Assembly (NCBI GenBank): GCA_021324355.1 | Contig: JAJPJD010000061.1 | Location: 1-41,124, forward strand | From: Actinomycetota bacterium | GTDB lineage: Bacteria; Actinomycetota; Acidimicrobiia; Acidimicrobiales; RAAP-2 | Length of the DNA: 41,124 bases | Direction: 5' to 3' | In this document: positions 30,309 through 38,349 of the stretch, in pieces | How positions within the stretch are numbered: the stretch's first letter is position 1 | How the letters are laid out: each line of letters begins with the position of its first letter | Notes under the pieces: generated by a model | Told to the model about the DNA's origin: nothing | Database searches by the model: none | What the model saw: the letters and a program-made list of their open reading frames with translations, nothing else | Translations under genes and position numbers: made by a program

Positions 30309-30733
30309 TAGAAGGTGGTCTCGGCCTGCAGCGAGGTCATCCGGGCGGCTGCCGCCGCCAGGACCGCCTGTCCGGCCACCAGCACCGAGAGGTCGCCGCG
30401 GACCCGCACCCGGCCGGCCGCCAAGGCCTGCGCCGGGTCGAGCTCGCCGCGGGCCACGGCGGCCGCGTCCTCGTAGCCGAGTGCGATGACCACGTCGGCC
30501 GGCTCGTCGGATGGCCCGGCCTCGGCCAAGGAGATCCGGTCGGGCTCGACGCACAGGACGACCCGAAGCGGGCCGTCCTCGACCGAGCGGCCGGGGACGC
30601 CGGAGACCGCCTGTTCGACCCGCCAGCGGCCCGAGGCCGCACGGACCGACCCGGCCCCCAGGTCTGTCAGCTCGACGCCGGCCAGCGCGGCGTTGAACCC
30701 GGCGATCCACTCGGGAGTGAGGAAGCGGGCCAC
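30308..30733 (-). CDS. SCP2 sterol-binding-domain-like protein
   Basis: The 141-residue product has the features of a small SCP2-type domain: FLTPEWIAGFNAAL, a beta-sheet with VVLCVEPDRISLAEAG, DVVIALGYEDAAAVARGELDPAQALAAGRVRVRGDLSVLV, and a closing helix. The GELDPAQAL...G.VRVRGD pattern is the best recognised part. SCP2 domains bind lipids or acyl-CoA. The GTG start is 2 nt after the sdhB stop, so it is probably the last gene of the sdh operon. A link with quinone or lipid handling is speculation. Confidence 0.75.
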   Translation of the reverse strand: MARFLTPEWIAGFNAALAGVELTDLGAGSVRAASGRWRVEQAVSGVPGRSVEDGPLRVVLCVEPDRISLAEAGPSDEPADVVIALGYEDAAAVARGELDPAQALAAGRVRVRGDLSVLVAGQAVLAAAAARMTSLQAETTF

Positions 30734-30735
30734 GG

Positions 30736-31515
30736 CTAGCGACCGTGGGCGGCAGCCTCGTTCGGTGACGCCTTGCGTCGCCGGAGGATGGTGCGGCCGA
30801 GCCAGGCCACCGGGTCGTAGGCGGCGTCGACCACCCGCTCCTTCAGCGGGATGATGGCGTTGTCGGTGATCTTGATGTGCTCCGGGCACACCTCGGTGCA
30901 GCACTTGGTGATGTTGCACAGCCCCAGGCCCTCCCGCTGGCGGAGCAGCTCCCGTCGGTCGTTGGTGTCCAGCGGGTGCATCTCGAGCTCCGCGAAGCGG
31001 ATGAAGAAGCGGGGCCCGGCGTAGTGCGCCTTGTTCTCCTCGTGGTCCCGGATGACGTGGCACACGTCCTGGCACATGAAGCACTCGATGCACTTGCAGA
31101 ACTCCTGGCCCCGCTCGATGTCGACCTGGGCCATGCGGTAGCCGCCCTCGGGCCGGGGCGGCGGGGCGAACGGCGGGACCTGCTTGGCCACCTCGAAGTT
31201 GAACGACACGTCGGTGACCAGGTCGCGGATGATCGGGAAGGTCCGCATCGGGGCCACGGTGACCGGGCCCTCGGGGAGCTGGTCCATCCGGGTCATGCAC
31301 ATGAGGCGCGGCGTGCCGTTGATCTCGGCCGAGCAGGACCCACACTTGCCGGCCTTGCAGTTCCACCGGCAGGCGAGGTCCCCAGCCTGGGTGGCCTGGA
31401 TCCGGTGGACCACGTCCAAGACGACCTCTCCTTCTTGGGCGGGGAGCCGGTACTCGGCGAACGCGCCGCCGGAGCTGTCGCCCCGCCAGACCCTCATGAC
31501 CACCTCGGCCGCCAT
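30736..31515 (-). CDS. sdhB: Succinate dehydrogenase/fumarate reductase iron-sulfur subunit
   Basis: The 259-residue protein carries three clusters. The 2Fe-2S ligands lie in ACRWNCKAGKCGSC with a later C in RLMCM. The 4Fe-4S motif is CIECFMCQDVC. The 3Fe-4S motif is CNITKCCTEVCPEH. It passes electrons from SdhA to the membrane quinone site. Its ATG shares one base with the sdhA stop. The sequence style is that of the mycobacterial Sdh1 complex, an inference from family memory. Confidence 0.94.
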   Translation of the reverse strand: MAAEVVMRVWRGDSSGGAFAEYRLPAQEGEVVLDVVHRIQATQAGDLACRWNCKAGKCGSCSAEINGTPRLMCMTRMDQLPEGPVTVAPMRTFPIIRDLVTDVSFNFEVAKQVPPFAPPPRPEGGYRMAQVDIERGQEFCKCIECFMCQDVCHVIRDHEENKAHYAGPRFFIRFAELEMHPLDTNDRRELLRQREGLGLCNITKCCTEVCPEHIKITDNAIIPLKERVVDAAYDPVAWLGRTILRRRKASPNEAAAHGR

Positions 31516-33329
31516 CAGTGCCCCTCCTCGAACAGCGCTGCCAGCTCGGGGGGCATCTCGGGGATCGGCTCGGGGCCGATCTTGATCTCCTCGGCCATGC
31601 CGCCCCCCGACGGCTGGCGCTGGACCAGGTTGACCTTGCCGAACTCTGGGTCGGCGTTGGGGTAGTCCTCCCGGGTGTGCCCGCCCCGGCTCTCACGGCG
31701 ATCCCGGGCCCCGAGGGTCACGCAGCGCGAGACGGTCAGCATGGCCGGCAGGTCGGTGGCCAGGTTCCAGGCCGGGTTGTAGGCCCGGCCGCCGGTGACC
31801 TTGACCTTGCCGGCCAGAAACACCAGCTCGTCCAGTCGCTCGAGCGCCTGGTCCAGCTCGTCGCCGGTCCGGATGATCCCGACCAGGTCCTGCATGGTGT
31901 CCTGGAGCCGGTGGTGGAGCTCGTAGGGGTTCTCGCCGTCGTCCCGCTCGAAGGGGGCCAGGGCCTCGGCCACCGTGTGCTCGATCTCCGCCTGGTTGGG
32001 AGCCGGCGTGCCGGTCCGCCCCTCGGCGTAGTCGGAGGCGCCCATCCCGGCCCGGTAGCCGAAGACCAGCAGGTCGGACAGGGAGTTCCCGCCGAGCCGG
32101 TTGGAGCCGTGCATCCCGCCGGCAGCTTCCCCGCACACGAACAGCCCGGGCACGGTGGCGGCGCCGGTCTCGGCGTCGACCCGGACCCCGCCCATCATGT
32201 AGTGGCAGGTCGGGCCGACCTCCATCGGCTCGGCGGTGATGTCCACCCCGGCCAGCTCCATGAACTGGTGGTACATGGAGGGCAGCCGTCGCCGGATGTA
32301 CTCGGGGCTGCGCCGGCTGGCGATGTCCAGGAACACCCCGCCGTGCGGGCTGCCCCGGCCCGCCTTCACCTCGGTGTTGATGGCCCGGGCCACCTCGTCT
32401 CGTGGCAAGAGCTCCGGCGGCCGCCGGCCGGCCGAGTGGTCGGCGTACCAGCGGTCGGCCTCCTCCTCGGAGTCGGCCGTCTCCTCCCGGAACATGTCGG
32501 CCACGTAGTCGAACATGAACCGCCGGCCCTCGGCGTTGCGCAGGACGCCGCCGTCGCCCCGAACCCCCTCGGTGACCAGGATCCCGCGCACCGACAGCGG
32601 CCAGACCATCCCGGTCGGGTGGAACTGCACGCACTCCATGTCAATGAGGTCGGCGCCGGCCCACAGGGCCATGGCGTGACCGTCACCGGTGCACTCCCAG
32701 CTGTTGGAGGTGTACTTCCAGGACTTGCCGACGCCGCCGGTGGCGAGGACGACCGCCTTGGCCGAGAACACCACCATGTCGCCGGTCGCCCGCCAGTAGC
32801 CGACCGCCCCGGAGATCACCCCGTCGGCGTCGGACAACAGCCGCAGGATCTTGCACTCCATGAAGACGGCGACGTCGAGGGCGACGGCTCGCTGCTGGAG
32901 GGTGCGGATCATCTCGAGGCCGGTCCGGTCGCCCACGTGGGCCAGCCGGGCATAGCGGTGGCCGCCGAAGTCCCGCTGGAGGATCCGCCCATCCGCCGTG
33001 CGGTCGAACAGCGCCCCCCAGGCCTCCAGCTCCTGGACCCGTTCCGGTGCCTCCTGGGCGTGGAGCTGCGCCATGCGCCAGTTGTTGAGCATCTTGCCGC
33101 CGCGCATGGTGTCTCGGAAGTGGACCTGCCAGTTGTCCTCCGGATAGACGTTGCCCATGGCGGCTGCGATGCCGCCCTCGGCCATCACGGTGTGGGCCTT
33201 GCCCAGCAGCGACTTGCAGATGAGCGCGGTCCGCAGGCCGCGGCTCTTGGCCTCGATGGCGGCCCGCAGGCCGGCACCGCCGGCCCCGCTCACGATCACG
33301 TCGTAGTCGTGGGTCTCGTACTCGGCCAT
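31515..33329 (-). CDS. sdhA: Succinate dehydrogenase/fumarate reductase flavoprotein subunit
   Basis: The 604-residue FAD protein begins YDVIVSGAGGAGLRAAIEA (dinucleotide fold). It has the covalent-FAD histidine region KAHTVMAEGGIAAAMGN, MECVQFHPTGM, RGDGGVLRNAEGRRFM, and the FAD-binding C-terminal GGMHGSNRLGGNSLSDLLVFG. It oxidises succinate. The last part (HTREDYPNADPEFGKVNLVQ) is the usual SdhA end plus a short extension. It starts 9 nt after the sdhC stop. Confidence 0.96.
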   Translation of the reverse strand: MAEYETHDYDVIVSGAGGAGLRAAIEAKSRGLRTALICKSLLGKAHTVMAEGGIAAAMGNVYPEDNWQVHFRDTMRGGKMLNNWRMAQLHAQEAPERVQELEAWGALFDRTADGRILQRDFGGHRYARLAHVGDRTGLEMIRTLQQRAVALDVAVFMECKILRLLSDADGVISGAVGYWRATGDMVVFSAKAVVLATGGVGKSWKYTSNSWECTGDGHAMALWAGADLIDMECVQFHPTGMVWPLSVRGILVTEGVRGDGGVLRNAEGRRFMFDYVADMFREETADSEEEADRWYADHSAGRRPPELLPRDEVARAINTEVKAGRGSPHGGVFLDIASRRSPEYIRRRLPSMYHQFMELAGVDITAEPMEVGPTCHYMMGGVRVDAETGAATVPGLFVCGEAAGGMHGSNRLGGNSLSDLLVFGYRAGMGASDYAEGRTGTPAPNQAEIEHTVAEALAPFERDDGENPYELHHRLQDTMQDLVGIIRTGDELDQALERLDELVFLAGKVKVTGGRAYNPAWNLATDLPAMLTVSRCVTLGARDRRESRGGHTREDYPNADPEFGKVNLVQRQPSGGGMAEEIKIGPEPIPEMPPELAALFEEGH

Positions 33330-33338
33330 CGCGGGCTC

Positions 33339-34163
33339 CTAGAAGATCTTGGGATCGGTGAACGCGCCCGACGCCACCAGCCGGACGTACAGGTCGGTCA
33401 GGGCCACGAACACCAGGCTGACCCAGGCGAACTGCATGTGGCGCGCGTTGAGCGGCGTGAGCAGTCGCCACAGGCGGTGGCGCACGGGGTGCTTGGAGAA
33501 GGCGTCGACGTGACCACCGCACAGGTGGCGAGCAGCATGGCAGGACAGGCTGTAGGTCCACAGCAGCACGGCGTTGACCACCAGGACGAGCGTGCCGACG
33601 CTCACGCCGATGCCGCCGTCGCCGGGCAGCCGGAACGCCATCACCGCGTCGATGGTGAGGATCACGTTGAAGATCAGGCCGATGTAGAAGAAGTACCGGT
33701 GGATGTTCTGGAAGATGAGCGGGAAGCGGGTCTCGCCGGTGTAGCGGGTGTGGGCGTCGGCCACCGCGCACGCCGGCGGTGACTGCCAGAACGCCCGGTA
33801 GTAGGCGCGGCGGTAGTAGTAGCAGGTGAGCCGGAAGCCGAGCGGCCCCCCCAAGATGAGCAGGGCCGGCGTGATGTGCCACCAGGTGATGACGAGGAAG
33901 GTCCCGTGCGCGCCGGCCACGCAGCTGGCGGTGATGCAGGGCGAGAAGAACGGCGAGATCAGGTCCCGGTGGGCCGCCGCGCCGACGTAGTAGTCCTTGT
34001 TCACGAACACGGCCCAGGTGGAGTAGACGACGAAGGCGGTCAGGACGACGGCGCTGATGGCCGGCTGCACCCACCAGCGGTCACGGCGCAGGGTCCGAGC
34101 GGCCGGGCCACCCCGGACGCCGCCCAGCCGCACCGGCGTGATCGTGGCACCCTCAACGCTCAC
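33339..34163 (-). CDS. sdhC: Succinate dehydrogenase membrane anchor (Sdh1 type)
   Basis: The 274-residue protein has five likely membrane helices at about 33-53, 96-112, 155-176, 185-206 and 243-263, with histidines near several of them (H86, H96, H155, H209, H213) that could hold haem. Its length and lone-anchor position before sdhA-sdhB match the mycobacterial Sdh1 (Rv0249c-like) layout, as opposed to separate SdhC and SdhD. The GTG start overlaps a possible small upstream ORF by 4 nt. Confidence 0.88.
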   Translation of the reverse strand: MSVEGATITPVRLGGVRGGPAARTLRRDRWWVQPAISAVVLTAFVVYSTWAVFVNKDYYVGAAAHRDLISPFFSPCITASCVAGAHGTFLVITWWHITPALLILGGPLGFRLTCYYYRRAYYRAFWQSPPACAVADAHTRYTGETRFPLIFQNIHRYFFYIGLIFNVILTIDAVMAFRLPGDGGIGVSVGTLVLVVNAVLLWTYSLSCHAARHLCGGHVDAFSKHPVRHRLWRLLTPLNARHMQFAWVSLVFVALTDLYVRLVASGAFTDPKIF

Positions 34164-34306
34164 GCGGCGTCCTCCTCCACATCGGTCACATCGGTCACAT
34201 CGGTTCCAGTCCCCACGTCGGCCTGGCTCGCCGCCTTCTTGCCCGGTCCGGCCGCCTCCGGCCGCGCCAGCCGACGTCTCCGGGGGTGGTCGACCTCATC
34301 TTTCAT
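34160..34306 (-). CDS. Possible 48-residue ORF upstream of sdhC
   Basis: This short frame starts at ATG 34306 and ends in a GTGA overlap with sdhC. Its product is basic in the first half and ends VGTGTDVTDVTDVEEDAA, encoded by a 9-bp tandem repeat. No convincing ribosome site precedes it. The overlap suggests a coupled leader peptide, but this could be chance in GC-rich DNA. Confidence 0.3.
   Translation of the reverse strand: MKDEVDHPRRRRLARPEAAGPGKKAASQADVGTGTDVTDVTDVEEDAA
34178..34204. repeat. Three tandem copies of CACATCGGT
   Basis: Perfect 9-bp units lie at 34178-34186, 34187-34195 and 34196-34204. They encode the TDV repeat of the small ORF, or lie in the sdhC leader. Unit number may vary between strains. 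Confidence 0.7.
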
Positions 34307-34383
34307 CCGCCCGGCCGGGCCGCGCAATCCCGCTCGCCACCTGCGCGGATGGGTGTGATGGGGCCTGGGCTCCCGCCAGCCCA

Positions 34384-34389
34384 TAGGCT
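34384..34389 (+). promoter_or_regulatory. Candidate -10 element, leaderless moxR
   Basis: TAGGCT lies 6 nt before the ATG at 34396, with no ribosome site between. A TGGGCT/AGCCCA inverted repeat lies just upstream. Confidence 0.4.
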
Positions 34390-34395
34390 CGAGGC

Positions 34396-35835
34396 ATGGC
34401 GCTTCCTGCACACCCTCCCGCCCCGCCCCACGACCTGCCGCGGACGCTCGGCGAGCTGCGCGCCTCAGGCTGGGAGTCGGTGCCGGTCTCAGAGGAGCTC
34501 CGGCGCAACGCCGCCCGCCGCATCAGCGCCGGCGAGCCGCTGATCCACGGGGTCCTGGGATTCGAGGACACCGTCATCCCCCAGCTCGAGAACGCCATCT
34601 TGGCCGGGCACGACATCATCTTGCTGGGGGAGCGGGGCCAGGCCAAGACCAGGATCATCCGATCGCTGGTGGAGCTGCTCGACGAGTGGATGCCGGTGGT
34701 CGCCGGGTCCGAGATCAACGACGACCCCTACCAGCCGACCTCCCGCTACGCCCGGTTGAAGGTGGCCGACGAGGGCGACGAGACGCCGATCGCCTGGGTC
34801 CACCGGTCGGATCGCTACGGCGAGAAGCTGGCCACCCCTGACACCTCGATCGCCGACCTCATCGGGGAGGTGGACCCGATCAAGGTGGCCGAGGGCCGGT
34901 ACCTGTCCGACGAGCTGACCCTCCACTACGGCCTGGTCCCCCGGGTGAACCGGGGGATCTTCGCCATCAACGAGCTCCCCGATTTGGCCGAGCGGATCCA
35001 GGTCGGCCTGCTCAACGTGCTGGAGGAGCGGGACGTCCAGATCCGCGGCCACCGGGTCCGCCTCCCCCTCGACGTCATGCTGGTGGCGACCGCCAACCCC
35101 GAGGACTACACCAACCGGGGCCGGATCATCACCCCGCTCAAGGACCGCTTCGGCGCCCAGGTTCGCACCCACTACCCCCAGGAGACGAGGACCGAGGTCG
35201 CGATCATGCGGGCCGAGGCGTCGCTGCCGTCCTGCGGGCTGCCGGTGATCGTGCCCGACTACATGGAGGAGGTGCTGGCCGAGATCAGCCAGCTCGCTCG
35301 GCGCAGCCCGCACCTCAACCAGCGCAGCGGGGTGTCGGTCCGGTTGACCATCGCCAACTACGAGACCGTGGTGGCCAACGCGCTGCGGCGGGCACTTCGA
35401 GTCGGCGAGCCGGTGGCGGTGCCCCGGGTGAGCGACCTGGCTGCCCTCTTGCCCTCCACGCAGGGCAAGATCGAGGTCGAGGCCCTGGAGGAGGGCCGGG
35501 AGGACGAGGTGGTTGCCCAGCTGGCGGCGGCGGCGGTGCTCTCGGTGTTCCGGCGCCGGGTGACCCTGGAGGACCCCGGGGCGGTGGTGGGCAGCTTCGG
35601 CGAGGGGACCGTGGTCCACACCGGCGACGACCTGCCGTCGGCGGACTACCTGGGGGTCCTGGCCGAGATGGGCCCGCTGGAGCCGCCGACCCGGGCGCTG
35701 GCTGGCCCGGAGGCCGCCGAGTCGCCGGCGCTCATGGCCGCGGCGCTGGAGTTCCTGCTCGAAGGGCTGCACCTCACCAAACGGCTCAACAAGGACGCCT
35801 CGGGCCCCCGGGCCCTCTACCGTCGTCGCCGGTGA
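34396..35835 (+). CDS. MoxR-type AAA+ ATPase (magnesium-chelatase-like)
   Basis: The 479-residue ATPase has Walker A GERGQAKT (78-85), then GIFAINELPDLAERIQVGLLNVLEER as the Walker B and pore region, VATANPEDYTNRG (sensor 1 Asn) and PLKDRFGAQV (arginine finger region). Walker B has Asn192-Glu193 where Asp-Glu is usual. Together with the following VWA protein it forms a MoxR-VWA pair, which in other bacteria acts as a chaperone or in metal or cofactor insertion; the client here is unknown. It resembles the Rv0958/Rv0959 pair of mycobacteria (from memory). Confidence 0.9.
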   Translation: MALPAHPPAPPHDLPRTLGELRASGWESVPVSEELRRNAARRISAGEPLIHGVLGFEDTVIPQLENAILAGHDIILLGERGQAKTRIIRSLVELLDEWMPVVAGSEINDDPYQPTSRYARLKVADEGDETPIAWVHRSDRYGEKLATPDTSIADLIGEVDPIKVAEGRYLSDELTLHYGLVPRVNRGIFAINELPDLAERIQVGLLNVLEERDVQIRGHRVRLPLDVMLVATANPEDYTNRGRIITPLKDRFGAQVRTHYPQETRTEVAIMRAEASLPSCGLPVIVPDYMEEVLAEISQLARRSPHLNQRSGVSVRLTIANYETVVANALRRALRVGEPVAVPRVSDLAALLPSTQGKIEVEALEEGREDEVVAQLAAAAVLSVFRRRVTLEDPGAVVGSFGEGTVVHTGDDLPSADYLGVLAEMGPLEPPTRALAGPEAAESPALMAAALEFLLEGLHLTKRLNKDASGPRALYRRRR

Positions 35836-35848
35836 GGACCGGCTGGCT

Positions 35849-37957
35849 ATGACCGCTCGCTACGACTACACCGGCTGGGACGGGTCCCAGGAGTGGGGCG
35901 ACCTCGACCCGGACGACCTGCTGGCCGAGTTGACCGACGACCTGCTCTCGGGCGGGGACCTGAACGACGCCCTGCGCCGGCTCATGCGGGCCGGCATGCG
36001 GACCCAGAGCGGCGAGCGGGTCCTGGGCATCCGGGAGATGATCGAGCGCATGCGCCGCCGGCGCGAGGAGCTGCTCAAGCAGGGCAGCCCGAACGCCGAG
36101 ATGGAGCGGATCTCCCGGGCGCTCGACGAGGTGGTCGCCCAGGAGCGCTCGGCAATCGACCAGTTGGAGCAGGAGGCCCGTGACTCCGGCGACGAGCGGC
36201 GGGCCCAGGTCACCTCGGAGGTCGCGGCCGAGCGGCGGATGTCGCTCGACCTGTTGCCCCCGGACCTGGCCGGCAAGGTCCAAGGGCTCCAGCACCACGA
36301 GTTCGTCTCCAGCGAGGCCCGTGAGCGCTTCGAAGCGCTGATGGAGGAACTCCGCCAGCAGGTGGCCCAGACCTACTTCGAGGGGATGTCCGAGGCGCTG
36401 CGCTCGACCGACCCCGAGCAGCTCAACCGGATGCGCGAGGCCATCGACGCCCTCAACACGATGCTCGAGCAGCGGGCCCGTGGCGAGGACCTCGACCCCA
36501 GCTTCGAGCAGTTCATGGAGCGCTTCGGCGACCTGTTCCCGGGGAACCCGCAGAACCTCGACGAGCTGCTCGAGCAGCTGGCTGCCCGGATGGCGGCTGC
36601 CGAGGCGATGTGGCGGTCGCTCTCGCCAGAGCAGCGCCAGCAGCTCCAGTCCCTGGCCAACTCGTTGCTGGAGGACATGGATCTGCGCTGGCAGCTGGAG
36701 CGCCTGGCGGCCAACCTCAAGGACGCGCTGCCCGGGGCAGGCTGGGGCCAGTCCTACCGCTTCCGGGGCCAGGACCCGCTCGGCTTCGGCGAGGCGACCG
36801 ATGTGGCCAGCCAGCTGGGCGAGCTGGACCGGATGGAGGAGATCTTCTCCTCGGCGACCTCGCCCAACGCCCTGGACGAGATCGACCTCGACCAGCTCCG
36901 CCGCCAGCTGGGCGACGACGCCGCCCGGTCGCTCGAGCGGCTGGCCCGGCTGACCAAGACCCTCCAGGAGCACGGACTGATCGAGACCCGCGGCGGCCGG
37001 ACCGAGCTCACCCCCAAAGGGGTCCGCCGGCTGGGCCAGAGGGCCCTGGCCGACCTGTTCTCCCAGATGCGGCGGGAGCGCATCGGCGACCACCAGGCGG
37101 CCACCTCGGGGACCGGCCACGACCGGGAGGAGACCACCAAGCCCTACGAGTACGGCGACCCGATGAACCTGCACCTGTCGGCGACCGTGCACAACGCGGT
37201 GCGCCGCGGCGGCGCCGGCCTCCCGGTGCGGCTCCAGCCCGAGGACTTCGAGGTGGTGGAGACCGAGGCGCTCACCCGCTCGGCCACCGTCCTGCTGGTG
37301 GACCTGTCGATGTCCATGCCGATGCGGGACAACTTCGTCCCGGCCAAGAAGATGGCCATGGCGCTGCAGACCCTCATCTCGACCCGGTTCCCCCGGGACT
37401 ACCTGGGCATCGTCGGGTTCTCCGAGGTGGCCCGGGAGATCAAGGCCGAGGACCTGCCCACCGCGATGTGGGACTACGTCTACGGCACCAACCTCCAGCA
37501 CGCGCTGGCGCTGGCCCGCCGCATGCTCGCCCACCAGTACGGGACCAAGCAGATCATCGTGGTGACCGATGGGGAGCCCACCGCCCACATCGACGATGCC
37601 GGCGAGGTCTGGTTCAACTACCCGCCGGTTCAAGAGACCCTGCGGCGGACCATGGCCGAGGTCATCCGGACCACCAAGGCCGGCATCACCATCAACGTGT
37701 TCGCCCTGGACCTGGAGCGCACCCACTACCCCTTCGTCGAGCAGATCGCCCGGGTGAACGGGGGCCGCACCTTCTACACCACCCACGACGCCCTGGGCGG
37801 CTACGTCCTGTCGACTTCCTCCGGCACCGCCGCTACCTGCGCCCGGCTGGCTGAGCCGCGCCGGTCTTCGGCGCCCTTCAGCGGTCCTGGCCCGTCCCGT
37901 GGCCCTTCATCTGACCACATAGAGTGGTCAAATTGGCCCCTGCCCTGGCGTTTTTGA
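35849..37957 (+). CDS. VWA-domain protein, MoxR partner, with 3' frameshift
   Basis: The frame as given encodes 702 residues: a long helical, charged N-terminal region (1-440) and a VWA domain whose MIDAS residues are visible as DLSMS (D485, S487, S489), T547 in YGTNLQ and D574 in VVTDGEPT. After L654 (bases 37808-37810) the sequence leaves the family pattern. In the other frame the next codons read VDFLRHRRYLRPAG and stop at 37852-37854, exactly the expected C-terminus. One G seems to be missing after 37810. The 48-residue tail then runs over the whiB upstream region. The corrected protein would have 668 residues. It partners the upstream ATPase (13 nt gap). Confidence 0.9.
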   Translation: MTARYDYTGWDGSQEWGDLDPDDLLAELTDDLLSGGDLNDALRRLMRAGMRTQSGERVLGIREMIERMRRRREELLKQGSPNAEMERISRALDEVVAQERSAIDQLEQEARDSGDERRAQVTSEVAAERRMSLDLLPPDLAGKVQGLQHHEFVSSEARERFEALMEELRQQVAQTYFEGMSEALRSTDPEQLNRMREAIDALNTMLEQRARGEDLDPSFEQFMERFGDLFPGNPQNLDELLEQLAARMAAAEAMWRSLSPEQRQQLQSLANSLLEDMDLRWQLERLAANLKDALPGAGWGQSYRFRGQDPLGFGEATDVASQLGELDRMEEIFSSATSPNALDEIDLDQLRRQLGDDAARSLERLARLTKTLQEHGLIETRGGRTELTPKGVRRLGQRALADLFSQMRRERIGDHQAATSGTGHDREETTKPYEYGDPMNLHLSATVHNAVRRGGAGLPVRLQPEDFEVVETEALTRSATVLLVDLSMSMPMRDNFVPAKKMAMALQTLISTRFPRDYLGIVGFSEVAREIKAEDLPTAMWDYVYGTNLQHALALARRMLAHQYGTKQIIVVTDGEPTAHIDDAGEVWFNYPPVQETLRRTMAEVIRTTKAGITINVFALDLERTHYPFVEQIARVNGGRTFYTTHDALGGYVLSTSSGTAATCARLAEPRRSSAPFSGPGPSRGPSSDHIEWSNWPLPWRF
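37912..37930. promoter_or_regulatory. Perfect inverted repeat TGACCAC-N5-GTGGTCA
   Basis: Seven-base arms (37912-37918 and 37924-37930) flank ATAGA. The spacing suits a dimeric regulator, and the position is about 130 nt upstream of whiB. It could also be a hairpin ending the VWA transcript. Confidence 0.5.
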
Positions 37958-37961
37958 ACGC
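37948..37961. repeat. Short inverted repeat GCGTT-TTTG-AACGC
   Basis: Five-base perfect arms surround a 4-nt loop with a T-run. On the plus strand this could assist termination after the VWA gene. Confidence 0.3.
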
Positions 37962-38061
37962 GAAGTGTGAGAATTCCCCTCTTGCGTTCGGCGGTGCGAT
38001 AGGGGAAGATGACATGGTTGTAGTTACATCGGTGCCACTTACAGCGAGGGGAGGCCGACCG

Positions 38062-38349
38062 ATGGACTTGGCCGCAGTGCTCTACGGGCGCCTGGACCGC
38101 AGCTGGCAAGCGCAGGCCAACTGCATGGGCGTCGATCCCGACCTGTTCTTCCCCGAGCGTGGCGCGTCGACCAGGGAGGCCAAGGAGGTGTGCCGGGGCT
38201 GCGTGGTCCGGGAGGACTGCCTGGAGTACGCGCTGGCCAACGGCGAGAAGTTCGGCATCTGGGGCGGGCTGAGCGAGCGGGAGCGCCGCCGACTCCGTCG
38301 AGCCCGGGCCCTCCAGCGCCGAGCCGCCGTCATGGACGACGCGTCCTGA
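38062..38349 (+). CDS. WhiB-family iron-sulfur transcriptional regulator
   Basis: The 95-residue protein has the four cluster cysteines C21, C44, C47 and C53 (NC...VCRGCVVREDC), the DPDLFFPERG segment, the conserved GIWGG turn (65-69), and a basic C-terminal DNA-binding tail ERERRRLRRAR. WhiB proteins hold an O2/NO-sensitive 4Fe-4S cluster and act with the principal sigma factor. The style (STREAKEVC, EYALANGEKFGIWGG) is near the WhiB2/WhmD group, tentatively. ATG 38062 is set by GGGGAGG 8 nt upstream. The 3' end overlaps the convergent gene by 20 nt. Confidence 0.93.
   Translation: MDLAAVLYGRLDRSWQAQANCMGVDPDLFFPERGASTREAKEVCRGCVVREDCLEYALANGEKFGIWGGLSERERRRLRRARALQRRAAVMDDAS

Larger units (their letters stand above)
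37855..38061. other. whiB upstream region
   Basis: This 207-nt stretch lies between the true end of the VWA gene and whiB. It is clearly less GC-rich than its surroundings and holds two inverted repeats (listed separately), a TTGCGT box at 37982-37987 and GATAGG/GAAGAT stretches that could serve as -35/-10, and GGGGAGG (38047-38053) 8 nt ahead of the whiB ATG. The part up to 37957 is nominally in the shifted VWA frame but looks non-coding. Confidence 0.55.

Noticed and set aside
34178-34204. CRISPR-like repeat
   Set aside because: The units are 9 bp and directly adjacent, without spacers.
34307-34411. Longer form of the ORF upstream of sdhC from ATG 34411
   Set aside because: The added residues are His/Pro/Arg-rich and the DNA runs through the moxR promoter and start region.
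37795-37815. Programmed frameshift in the VWA gene
   Set aside because: No slippery heptamer or downstream structure is evident; a missing base explains the change more simply.
37924-38061. whiB start at GTG 37924 or ATG 38014
   Set aside because: The first lies in a palindrome and the second lacks a ribosome site; ATG 38062 has GGGGAGG at the right distance and gives the usual WhiB length.
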